This document shows positions 1-4,933 of a stretch of 5,059 nucleotides of DNA, piece by piece. This stretch comes from Pseudomonadota bacterium. Its GTDB lineage: Bacteria; Myxococcota; Bradymonadia; UBA4248. Positions within the stretch are counted from its first letter, which is position 1. The number at the start of each line of letters is the position of its first letter. The notes under the pieces are model-generated. The model saw only the letters and a list, made by a program, of their open reading frames with translations. It made no database searches and had not been told where the DNA came from. Location: assembly GCA_017613855.1 (NCBI GenBank), contig JAGACY010000308.1, forward strand, positions 1 through 5,059, written 5' to 3'. The translations under genes and the position numbers were made by a program.

Positions 1-1
1 A

Positions 2-178
2 GATGATGAAGATTATGACGATGATGAGGATTACGACGAAGACGATGAAGATGATGACGAAGACGAAGATGAGGATGATGAGGATTACGACGAAGATGAC
101 GAAGATGAGGATGATGAGGATTACGACGAAGACGATGAAGATTATGATGAAGACGATGGTGATGATGATGAATATTAG
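2..178 (+). CDS. C-terminal end of a protein with a highly acidic Asp/Glu/Tyr tail (5' end outside window)
   Basis: Reading from base 2, 58 codons run to a TAG at 176-178. Apart from one Gly, every visible residue is Asp, Glu or Tyr. The hexapeptide DEDYDE occurs at visible residues 8-13, 26-31 and 38-43, and the chain ends GDDDEY. The folded part of the protein lies upstream of the window, so its function cannot be named. Such tails are low-complexity and disordered; in other proteins they bind cations, basic proteins or nucleic-acid-binding partners, but nothing here selects among these. This frame is preferred over the overlapping Met/Lys/Thr-rich frame because it is open from the edge, uses only ordinary Asp/Glu/Tyr codons and ends cleanly before the intergenic repeats. 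Confidence 0.72.
   Translation, partial: DDEDYDDDEDYDEDDEDDDEDEDEDDEDYDEDDEDEDDEDYDEDDEDYDEDDGDDDEY
23..148 (+). repeat. 18-bp in-frame tandem repeat encoding the acidic tail
   Basis: The 12-mer GATGAGGATTAC starts at 23, 77 and 113. The spacings of 54 and 36 are both multiples of 18, so the tail is built from seven six-codon units (23-148). Units starting at 23, 77 and 113 encode DEDYDE; the others are Asp/Glu variants, the last carrying a Tyr. The periodicity points to growth by slippage or unequal recombination, and copy number may vary between strains. Confidence 0.7.
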
Positions 179-183
179 TCAGG

Positions 184-213
184 TTGATTGATCCCTTTGT
201 ATGAGATTATATT
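184..213 (+). promoter_or_regulatory. weak candidate sigma70-type promoter upstream of the macrodomain gene
   Basis: TTGATT (184-189) and TATATT (208-213) are separated by 18 bp and lie just after the acidic-tail gene in an AT-rich patch. Matches to TTGACA and TATAAT are 4/6 and 5/6. If used, it would give a leader of about 210 nt running through three hairpins before the macrodomain start. In AT-rich DNA such matches arise easily by chance. Confidence 0.2.
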
Positions 214-223
214 ATAGATATGA

Positions 224-249
224 GCCGTATGCGCCATTCGCGCATAGGC
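224..249 (+). repeat. palindromic repeat, hairpin 1 (bulged-G type)
   Basis: GCC (224-226) pairs with GGC (247-249), and TATGCGC (228-234) pairs with GCGCATA (240-246), around a 5-nt loop. A single unpaired G sits at 227. The same layout, short GC arm, unpaired G, then TAT-containing arm, recurs at 322-347 and in opposite orientation at 3607-3663, so this is treated as one member of a dispersed family. It is intergenic. Confidence 0.55.
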
Positions 250-264
250 GAACGTGGAGGGCGT

Positions 265-308
265 AACGCGCGTAGGGACGCGGTCTCAGACGCGCCCCTA
301 CGCGTGTT
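265..308 (+). repeat. palindromic repeat, hairpin 2 (TAGGG/CCCTA type), copy 1
   Basis: Two 18-nt arms (265-282 and 291-308) flank the 8-nt loop GTCTCAGA. The arms are complementary at 16 of 18 positions; one of the two exceptions is a G-T pair that would be G-U in RNA. Bases 272-298 match the reverse complement of 3572-3598 at 24 of 27 positions, so this is a true dispersed repeat present twice in the window in opposite orientations. No coding capacity and no T-run follow, so it does not look like a simple terminator. Confidence 0.8.
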
Positions 309-321
309 AGCCCGAAACGCA

Positions 322-347
322 GGGCGTATCGGCAAAGCCGATAGCCC
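322..347 (+). repeat. palindromic repeat, hairpin 3 (bulged-G type)
   Basis: GGGC (322-325) pairs with GCCC (344-347) and TATCGGC (327-333) pairs with GCCGATA (337-343) around an AAA loop, leaving G326 unpaired. The arrangement matches hairpin 1 and, on the other strand, the outer stem of 3607-3663 (GGCTATCC against GGATACGCC). It lies 82 bp before the macrodomain start codon. Confidence 0.65.
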
Positions 348-417
348 GCGCCAAATCATCAGAAACATCATTTCTTGTGACGGAACCGATATAACTTGTT
401 TGTTCGCAAGTCATGAC

Positions 418-424
418 AAAGGAG
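418..424 (+). promoter_or_regulatory. ribosome binding site of the macrodomain gene
   Basis: AAAGGAG ends 5 nt before the ATG at 430. This strong Shine-Dalgarno sequence fixes the start at 430 and argues against the longer in-frame opening that begins at 220. Confidence 0.85.
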
Positions 425-429
425 TTATT

Positions 430-936
430 ATGATAACAGCGATAAAAGGTGATATCACTAAAATTACGGATGTGCAGGCCATTGTGAATGCTGCAAACGA
501 ATCTTTGCTCGGTGGCGGCGGCGTGGATGGTGCCATACATCGTGCTGCCGGTCCGAAGCTTCTTGAGGAATGTATTACGCTGCATGGGTGTCGGACTGGC
601 CAGGCCAAGATAACCAAAGGCTACAATCTGCCGTGCGATTACGTGATTCATACGCCTGGCCCCATTTGGAGGGGCGGTTCTTATGGTGAGCCCGAACTGC
701 TCGCTTCGTGTTACCGCAATTCGCTGAGACTGGCAGTCGAAAATGGCGTATGTACCATTGCATTTCCCTCGATTTCTACCGGTGTATATGGTTATCCGGT
801 AGACAAAGCCGCAAAAATTGCCGTCGAAACGGCACGCCAGTTCCTGGCGGATAATCCGGGCAAAATGGATAAAATTGTCTGGGTGCTTTTTGATGACAGA
901 ACATTTGGTGTTTATCAGGCGGAAATCGGGGAATAG
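430..936 (+). CDS. macrodomain protein, MacroD/YmdB-type (putative O-acetyl-ADP-ribose deacetylase / ADP-ribosyl hydrolase)
   Basis: The 168-residue product is a single macrodomain covering the whole protein, close to the length of E. coli YmdB. Motifs in order are GDIT (7-10), VNAAN (19-23), a Gly-rich loop [15 protein letters not shown] (28-42), CRTGQAKIT (54-62), [12 protein letters not shown] (72-83) and the phosphate loop [10 protein letters not shown] (114-123). N23 and D33 align with YmdB Asn25 and Asp35, which are linked to catalysis. Members of this family bind ADP-ribose and hydrolyse O-acetyl-ADP-ribose or remove mono-ADP-ribose from acidic residues; which applies here is not visible. 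The protein is cytosolic, with no signal peptide. The start is set by AAAGGAG 5 nt upstream. The preceding 250 bp are repeat-rich, and the next gene begins 142 bp downstream, so an operon is possible but not shown. No toxin or ADP-ribosyltransferase partner is visible. Confidence 0.93.
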   Translation: MITAIKGDITKITDVQAIVNAANESLLGGGGVDGAIHRAAGPKLLEECITLHGCRTGQAKITKGYNLPCDYVIHTPGPIWRGGSYGEPELLASCYRNSLRLAVENGVCTIAFPSISTGVYGYPVDKAAKIAVETARQFLADNPGKMDKIVWVLFDDRTFGVYQAEIGE

Positions 937-1013
937 GCTCTGTCCCCAGAGAGTGAATATGAGATGAGCTTTGAGTACCACTCGCCATATTCCGCAATCT
1001 ATGGTAGAACCCG

Positions 1014-1042
1014 CCGCTGCGCTTTGTATGGCGCGGCAGCGG
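1014..1042 (+). other. GC-rich hairpin between the macrodomain and mutase genes
   Basis: CCGCTGC (1014-1020) pairs with GCAGCGG (1036-1042), extended by GC (1021-1022) with GC (1033-1034) past an unpaired G at 1035. The loop is 10 nt. No T-run follows, so an intrinsic terminator is unlikely. It would lie in the leader of the mutase mRNA, 36 nt before the start codon. The rest of 937-1078 shows no gene and no convincing promoter. Confidence 0.4.
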
Positions 1043-1078
1043 TATGTTTCCTGCTTAATTGCACATTGCGGATTATTT

Positions 1079-2497
1079 ATGATCGATTCACACATTTTTA
1101 GAGAATACGATATTCGCGGCGATGTCCGCACGCAGCTTACATCCGATGTGGCTGGCCGCATTGGCCACGCACTCGCCATGTCTCATTTTCCGATAGGTTC
1201 GGAACTCGTCGTTGGCAGGGATGCACGCACGCACTCTCCTGATATTCAGCATGCGCTCATGAGCGGCTTGAATGCGCTTGGCGTGTATGTGACTGATTTG
1301 GGGCAGATTACGACGCCGATGTTGTATTTTGCCCTGTTTAAGCGCAAATGCGACGGTGGCGTGATGGTGACCGGATCGCATAACCCTGTTAATGACAACG
1401 GTCTGAAGATTTGCCGCGGCACAGAGTCTTTTGTTCGCAAAGATATCGAGGCTGTGCGCGATATCGTCATGGACGAAAAAGATGGGGTAGGGCAGGGATG
1501 TGCCGAATGCACGGGACAAACAAAATCCCTCGACATTGCTGGGGAATATGAACGTGAAATTCTCGAGCGAGTTAAGCCGGGACGCAGAATTAAAATTGTG
1601 ATTGATGCGGGCAATGGCGTGGCCGGGCCTTATGCCAAATCGCTGTTTGCGCATTATGCCTCGGAACTGACGTGCCTGTACTGCGAACCGGACGGGACAT
1701 TCCCCCATCATCATCCCGATCCGAGCGTGGCGAAGAATCTCGCTGATTTGCAAAAGGCTGTCATTGAAAAAGGTGCTGATTTGGGGCTGGCATTCGACGG
1801 CGACGGCGATCGTCTTGGCGTTGTCGATAAAAATGGCCATATCATTCCTGCTGATCATCTCATCATTCTGTTCGCCCGCGAAATATTGGGGCGCAATCGT
1901 GGTGCGACGATCCTCGGGGATGTCAAATGCTCGAAGCAGACATTCGATGAAATTCGGTTGCATGGCGGCGATGCCGTCATGACCAAAACCGGGCATGCAT
2001 TAATTAAGGCAAAAATTCGCGAAACACATGCCGCTTTGGCTGGCGAAATGAGCGGTCACTTCTTCTTTGGGGATCGCTGGTTCGGGTTCGATGATGCATT
2101 GTATGCCGGTGCAAGGATGGTCGAAATCGCAGCCAATGCTGCCGATAAGGGCCTTTCGGTATCGGATTTGCTGGCCGATCTGCTTCCGACGCATGCCACA
2201 CCAGAACTGCGCATTGATTGCCCCGATGACCTCAAATTCGATTTGTCGCGGGCCATGTATGAGCTTTATTCACAAAAATATCCGACGAGCGATTTGGATG
2301 GGGCGAGGATAGATTTCCCAAATGGATGGGCACTCATTCGTGCTTCGAATACGCAGCCGGTCATTGTGATGAGAGTCGAGGCGGATAGTGTCGCATCAGG
2401 CAATGCGATTTTAGAAGATTTAACAAGTAATATTCGGGCTTTTGCCGGTTCGCGGGGCGTTCAGCTTTGTATGGATGATTTGAGAATGGATAATTGA
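1079..2497 (+). CDS. phosphomannomutase/phosphoglucomutase (AlgC/ManB type, alpha-D-phosphohexomutase superfamily)
   Basis: The 472-residue product interconverts hexose 1- and 6-phosphates, supplying mannose-1-P or glucose-1-P for nucleotide sugars used in LPS, exopolysaccharide or glycogen. All four active-site elements are present: the phosphoserine loop TGSHNP (98-103, catalytic S100), the metal loop DGDGDR (240-245), the sugar-specificity loop GEMSGH (322-327) and the C-terminal phosphate-binding loop RASNTQP (421-427). The N-terminus IFREYDIRG (6-14) is typical, and the GEMSGH form and length fit bifunctional PMM/PGM such as Pseudomonas AlgC (463 aa). ATG 1079 is chosen because family similarity begins there; an in-frame TTG at 971 would add 36 unrelated residues. 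The Shine-Dalgarno is weak. The last five residues (LRMDN) and the stop codon lie in a repeated sequence, so the C-terminal end may be recently altered without touching the active site. The protein is cytosolic. Confidence 0.95.
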   Translation: MIDSHIFREYDIRGDVRTQLTSDVAGRIGHALAMSHFPIGSELVVGRDARTHSPDIQHALMSGLNALGVYVTDLGQITTPMLYFALFKRKCDGGVMVTGSHNPVNDNGLKICRGTESFVRKDIEAVRDIVMDEKDGVGQGCAECTGQTKSLDIAGEYEREILERVKPGRRIKIVIDAGNGVAGPYAKSLFAHYASELTCLYCEPDGTFPHHHPDPSVAKNLADLQKAVIEKGADLGLAFDGDGDRLGVVDKNGHIIPADHLIILFAREILGRNRGATILGDVKCSKQTFDEIRLHGGDAVMTKTGHALIKAKIRETHAALAGEMSGHFFFGDRWFGFDDALYAGARMVEIAANAADKGLSVSDLLADLLPTHATPELRIDCPDDLKFDLSRAMYELYSQKYPTSDLDGARIDFPNGWALIRASNTQPVIVMRVEADSVASGNAILEDLTSNIRAFAGSRGVQLCMDDLRMDN

Positions 2498-2529
2498 GAA
2501 TTGAGAATTGAGAATTGAGAATGGATAAT
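2480..2529 (+). repeat. heptamer tandem array (AATTGAG x4) flanked by a 15-bp direct repeat, overlapping the mutase stop codon
   Basis: Four perfect AATTGAG units occupy 2492-2519. The 15-mer TTGAGAATGGATAAT occurs at 2480-2494, inside the mutase gene, and again at 2515-2529. The array therefore encodes the last residues of the mutase and its TGA stop (2495-2497). Copy-number change would alter the intergenic region without changing the reading frame before the stop. Short 7-bp arrays of this kind are prone to slippage. Confidence 0.8.
2501..2529 (+). promoter_or_regulatory. candidate sigma70-type promoter formed by the heptamer array
   Basis: TTGAGA (2501-2506, 5/6 to TTGACA) and GATAAT (2524-2529, 5/6 to TATAAT) are exactly 17 bp apart. 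The -35-like box is part of the repeat unit and recurs every 7 bp, but only this copy has a good spacing. It would drive the lipoprotein gene at 2622 with a leader of about 85 nt. Alternative elements nearby are TATAAT at 2541-2546 and TTGATA at 2546-2551 followed 17 bp later by the poorer TATTTA. Confidence 0.33.
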
Positions 2530-2576
2530 GAATGCATAATTATAATTGATATATCCAAAAGGGTGGTTTATTTATA

Positions 2577-2604
2577 TGAATAGTGAATAGTGAGTAGTGA
2601 ATAA
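2577..2604 (+). repeat. second heptamer tandem array (TGAATAG x4, degenerate)
   Basis: Two perfect TGAATAG units (2577-2590) are followed by TGAGTAG and TGAATAA. The unit differs from the AATTGAG array 57 bp upstream but has the same 7-bp length. It sits in the leader of the lipoprotein gene, ending 6 nt before its Shine-Dalgarno sequence. Confidence 0.75.
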
Positions 2605-2610
2605 AGAAAC

Positions 2611-2614
2611 GGAG
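2611..2614 (+). promoter_or_regulatory. ribosome binding site of the lipoprotein gene
   Basis: GGAG lies 7 nt before the ATG at 2622, a normal spacing that supports this start. Confidence 0.75.
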
Positions 2615-2621
2615 ACACAAA

Positions 2622-3548
2622 ATGAGAAAAAATATTATTATTATCATTTTCTCAATATGGGCTGTATTGGGGTGCTCCAAAGCGCAAAAGGTTGAGGGGC
2701 CGGATCCTGAACAACCGATAGCCATGGTCAATGGTGAGGAGCTCACAGAGAATGATTTGGAAAAATCACAGGCCTGGATGCCGGCATTTGCCCGGCAGCT
2801 TGAGTCGAACAGCACCATTGAAATTACGCGATTCTGGAGCCTCGTGCAGATGATGGTTATGTCGCAGGAGGCAGCAAAAAAGAATTATTTGTCTCCCGCA
2901 GAAAAAAGTCTGGCCATAAAAGAAGCATTGGCAAAAAATAATATCAATAATCTCAATTATCCTAATTATATCATTTCTGATGATGAAATAGCACAATATC
3001 AAAAAGAGCATCCGGATATTTTCTTTGAGCCCGATGCGTTTACGGTGAACTATGCACTGATTAAAAATGAGAAGACCATTTCTACTCTTACGGCAGCCCA
3101 TGGACTTGTCAATAGTGCTCAAATGGGCTATATCTATATCGATCCGCCTGAACTTAATAAAAAGAATATGACTGGCCCGCTCATGCAAAATAGAGATGGC
3201 CATACGATGAATGCAAAAAAATTTAATTTTTCATTTGTCATGACAGCTCGCGAGAATTCAGAAGAGCCGGGGCAATTGGGGCCATTTACATCAAAAGATG
3301 ATCTATTATTTTCATGTCCGGATGCGATACAAGCACTTAAGGCGGCCCCATTGGGGCGTCCGCTTTCCAAATCCATTGCTTGTTCCGGTACGTGGAAAGC
3401 TTTTGTCATTCCCGAATGGAAGCGCGATGCGGCGCCTATGACCCCGGAGAAAGCCAAACAGACCGCTATAGAGCGGATAACAAGCGAAAAAAGAAAGGCT
3501 TATCTCGATGAATATGTTGTAAGCCGTATGCATGGAGGGGAAAATTAG
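2622..3548 (+). CDS. lipoprotein with SurA/PrsA/PpiC-like (parvulin-type peptidyl-prolyl isomerase) organisation
   Basis: The 308-residue product starts with a lipoprotein signal: basic RK, a run of five Ile, then lipobox VLGC with lipidated C18 followed by Ser. It should be anchored in the cell envelope, facing the periplasm or cell surface. After a short linker, IAMVNGEELTENDLEK (33-48) resembles the opening of SurA-like N-terminal domains. A helical section follows, and ISDDEIAQYQKEHPDIF (118-134) then a beta-like segment to about 148 resembles the entry into a parvulin domain. Residues 216-263, with PGQLGPF, AIQALKAAPLGRPLSKSI and GTWKAFVI, match the typical second half of parvulins. The catalytic core between them (about 150-215) diverges from the usual sequence, so isomerase activity is doubtful and a chaperone role may be more likely. 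The assignment rests on pattern similarity only. The gene appears monocistronic and ends in a convergent repeat region. Confidence 0.65.
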   Translation: MRKNIIIIIFSIWAVLGCSKAQKVEGPDPEQPIAMVNGEELTENDLEKSQAWMPAFARQLESNSTIEITRFWSLVQMMVMSQEAAKKNYLSPAEKSLAIKEALAKNNINNLNYPNYIISDDEIAQYQKEHPDIFFEPDAFTVNYALIKNEKTISTLTAAHGLVNSAQMGYIYIDPPELNKKNMTGPLMQNRDGHTMNAKKFNFSFVMTARENSEEPGQLGPFTSKDDLLFSCPDAIQALKAAPLGRPLSKSIACSGTWKAFVIPEWKRDAAPMTPEKAKQTAIERITSEKRKAYLDEYVVSRMHGGEN

Positions 3549-3571
3549 TTTTTTTTGATATTGCTCGCTTT

Positions 3572-3598
3572 GGGGCGGGTCAGAGACCGCGCCCCTAC
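3572..3598 (-). repeat. palindromic repeat, hairpin 2 type, copy 2 (inverted)
   Basis: Read on the minus strand, this segment matches 272-298 at 24 of 27 positions. GGGGCG (3572-3577) plus GGTC (3578-3581) pair with GACC (3585-3588) plus CGCCCC (3590-3595) around an AGA loop, leaving G3589 unpaired. It lies between the convergent lipoprotein and isomerase-like genes. Confidence 0.8.
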
Positions 3599-3606
3599 AG
3601 CTCGCT

Positions 3607-3672
3607 AACGCGGCTATCCTTCGGGCGACCCTATCGGGTCGCCCTTACCGGATACGCCGCGTTTTATTCTTT
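3607..3672 (+). terminator. nested hairpin with T-rich tail; palindromic repeat and likely terminator of the lipoprotein gene
   Basis: The outer stem AACGCGGCTATCC (3607-3619) pairs with GGATA plus GCCGCGTT (3650-3663), with one unpaired C at 3655. Inside it is a second perfect hairpin, GGGCGACCC (3623-3631) and GGGTCGCCC (3636-3644) with loop TATC. TTTTATTCTTT (3662-3672) follows, which fits intrinsic termination of plus-strand transcription. The outer stem belongs to the bulged-base family at 224-249 and 322-347, read from the other strand. The structure begins 58 nt after the lipoprotein stop; the T8 run at 3549-3556 has no stem before it. Confidence 0.6.
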
Positions 3673-3750
3673 GAGGTATTGCCCGAGCATCATGCCATTG
3701 GATTCGTCGTGTATCATGGCCAAGGGAAAATTCAGATGACGGATATATTC
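3664..3750 (-). pseudogene. serpin C-terminal relic (last ~22-28 codons only)
   Basis: Just after the stop of the isomerase-like gene, in another frame, the minus strand encodes FPLAMIHDESNG, MMLGQYLKE and a TAA at 3664-3666. This aligns with the end of the serpin at 4934-5059 (FAFAIIHNESQG, IMFAGQYVGE) with one single-residue gap, and it matches the serpin signature near the C-terminus (hydrophobic PF-type strand, then G-I/M-L/M-F/L-G). Many differences between the two are silent or conservative, such as CAT/CAC and N/D, as expected of former protein-coding paralogs. Similarity may extend to EYI at 3750-3742, inside the isomerase-like gene, but only 3664-3729 is convincing. The frame is closed by TGA at 3768-3766 and has no usable start, so no serpin can be made. 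The downstream palindromic repeat abuts its stop codon. Confidence 0.62.
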
Positions 3751-4907
3751 ATCATTCGGCAGAATTCACGCAGGATATAACCGACGTGTTCAGAGATGAG
3801 AATATGGTGGTTGCCGAGTGGTTCCGGGAGTGGTGCATCTAATTGAATGGTTGCCGAAGTCCTGCATCCGAGTGCATTGGGGCCGCTTTCGAGCAGGGTG
3901 CCTTCTGCAATACAGGCTTTGTCGAAGGTTTCATTGAATCTGAAAATCGTGACAGGCATTTTTTGGGGGAAAGAGCCCGCTACGGCGACATTGGCATTCG
4001 ATTCGAAATGCGTCATGAGCTGACACGATTGGAGGCAGGAACGAGCAATGGTACAATGCTGAAGGGTTATGCTGTTTCCCTGAATGTCGACTAGGTTCGC
4101 CATCCATGGTGGACGTTTGCATAGGCCAAGTTTTTGTGCAATCAACATGGCCATGACGGAACAGATGTCATTTTCGCATGCTGCAGCATATCCTGCTTCG
4201 AGTAAATCAGCAACCGCGAGACAGGCAGAGACATGTTGGGCGAGCAATGGAAAACACCCGACGGTAATGCCGTCGACACCGTGTTTTTGAGCCCATTCTA
4301 TCATCGAAGAAGATAGACGGCATGCACGGGTAAAATCGCCTTCATCGACAGAGATGGCTTTGAGTTCGCGCCAATTCTCGACGAGTGATGGGATTGGGAC
4401 TTGCGATGGCCAATCGAGTTCCTCCCAGGCAACGTGGGTAATGGACGTTCTGAATTTGGTATGAAATTCATTTTCTTTAGGAAATGAAGCTATGAGCCAG
4501 GGCGCTGGTGCACCAAATGAGGCGATTTTAGCCTCCTGGATTTGTTTATACGCCCGTGCAATGCGCATAAATTCTTCAAGAGTGAGGCGACTGTCGTCAT
4601 AGCAAAAGGCATGTTCTCCATGCTTTGCAAGATAGCCGCGAATTTCATTCATGGCTGCAAAGGCATTGGTCATTCGCGGTGCATAGATGGCTCGCGGCAT
4701 TTCCTGGGCATGCATGGCGTAGAATTGTTCCACACCACCCGTGGCAAGAAAGACGAAATCGGCTTCTTCCGGGTTGTTAGTTTCCTTAAGTTTAAAGGAT
4801 GTTTCTTTGTCAAATCGAGCTTTAAATGCATCCCATTGAATTTTACGTTCTTCATCGCCAATGGCGGATTGAAGCACTATGACTTTGATTTCATTTGGGT
4901 TCGACAT
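3732..4907 (-). CDS. L-fucose/L-arabinose isomerase-like protein (short FucI/AraA-fold family)
   Basis: The 391-residue product resembles the short (about 400-aa) relatives of L-fucose isomerase, well below the 591 aa of E. coli FucI. The N-terminal half has a Rossmann-like pattern (IKVIVLQSAIG, ADFVFLATGG at 49-58, AKIASFGAPAPWLIA at 127-140). The C-terminal half holds the conserved core: VDGITVGCFPLL (211-222), AAACENDICSVMAML (241-255), MANLVDIQGN (269-278), LQHCT (282-286) and GNHH (365-368). E245, D274 and H367 or H368 are my proposed equivalents of the metal/catalytic Glu, Asp and His of FucI; H284 is also conserved-looking. The family interconverts aldoses and ketoses, but the substrate here is unknown and some short members are uncharacterised. 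Two adjacent ATGs occur; the second (4907) lies 5 nt from AAGGA, the first only 2 nt, so the second is chosen. The serpin gene ends 26 nt upstream, so the two are probably co-transcribed. Confidence 0.75.
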   Translation of the reverse strand: MSNPNEIKVIVLQSAIGDEERKIQWDAFKARFDKETSFKLKETNNPEEADFVFLATGGVEQFYAMHAQEMPRAIYAPRMTNAFAAMNEIRGYLAKHGEHAFCYDDSRLTLEEFMRIARAYKQIQEAKIASFGAPAPWLIASFPKENEFHTKFRTSITHVAWEELDWPSQVPIPSLVENWRELKAISVDEGDFTRACRLSSSMIEWAQKHGVDGITVGCFPLLAQHVSACLAVADLLEAGYAAACENDICSVMAMLIAQKLGLCKRPPWMANLVDIQGNSITLQHCTIARSCLQSCQLMTHFESNANVAVAGSFPQKMPVTIFRFNETFDKACIAEGTLLESGPNALGCRTSATIQLDAPLPEPLGNHHILISEHVGYILREFCRMMNISVI

Positions 4908-4911
4908 CATG

Positions 4912-4917
4912 TTCCTT
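4912..4917 (-). promoter_or_regulatory. ribosome binding site of the isomerase-like gene
   Basis: On the minus strand AAGGAA precedes ATGATG. Its spacing is 2 nt from AAGGA to the first ATG and 5 nt to the second, favouring initiation at 4907 (protein beginning MSNPNE). Confidence 0.7.
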
Positions 4918-4933
4918 ATGGCTGTTGTGCGTG

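Noticed and set aside
3..191. Met/Lys/Thr-rich frame overlapping the acidic tail
   Set aside because: It is the out-of-frame reading of a GAT/GAA/GAC repeat; the Asp/Glu/Tyr frame is open from the edge and is the plausible coding frame.
220..429. In-frame upstream extension of the macrodomain protein
   Set aside because: It runs through palindromic repeats and encodes Arg-rich sequence with no family similarity; the ATG at 430 has a strong Shine-Dalgarno and matches the family N-terminus.
938..951. CTCTG/CAGAG hairpin just after the macrodomain stop as a terminator
   Set aside because: The stem is only 5 bp and no T-run follows.
971..1078. TTG-initiated 36-residue extension of the mutase
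   Set aside because: The extra residues are unrelated to phosphohexomutases, which begin near IFREYDIRG, and no ribosome binding site precedes the TTG.
307..1179. Long minus-strand open frame opposite the macrodomain gene
   Set aside because: Antisense shadow of a clearly conserved gene; its translation shows no domain and it crosses the intergenic repeats.
1088..1996. Long minus-strand open frame opposite the mutase
   Set aside because: Antisense shadow of a gene with intact catalytic motifs; no recognisable family in its translation.
2480..2604. CRISPR-like repeat region
   Set aside because: Units are 7 bp and contiguous, without spacers of constant length or a conserved 25-40 bp repeat.
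3549..3556. T8 run immediately after the lipoprotein stop as a terminator
   Set aside because: No stable GC-rich stem lies directly upstream; the nested hairpin at 3607-3672 is the better candidate.
3664..3765. Programmed frameshift joining the isomerase-like protein to the serpin tail
   Set aside because: The two frames overlap for about 30 nt, but no slippery heptamer is visible and the isomerase-like protein has a natural-looking C-terminus; a serpin relic explains the similarity better.
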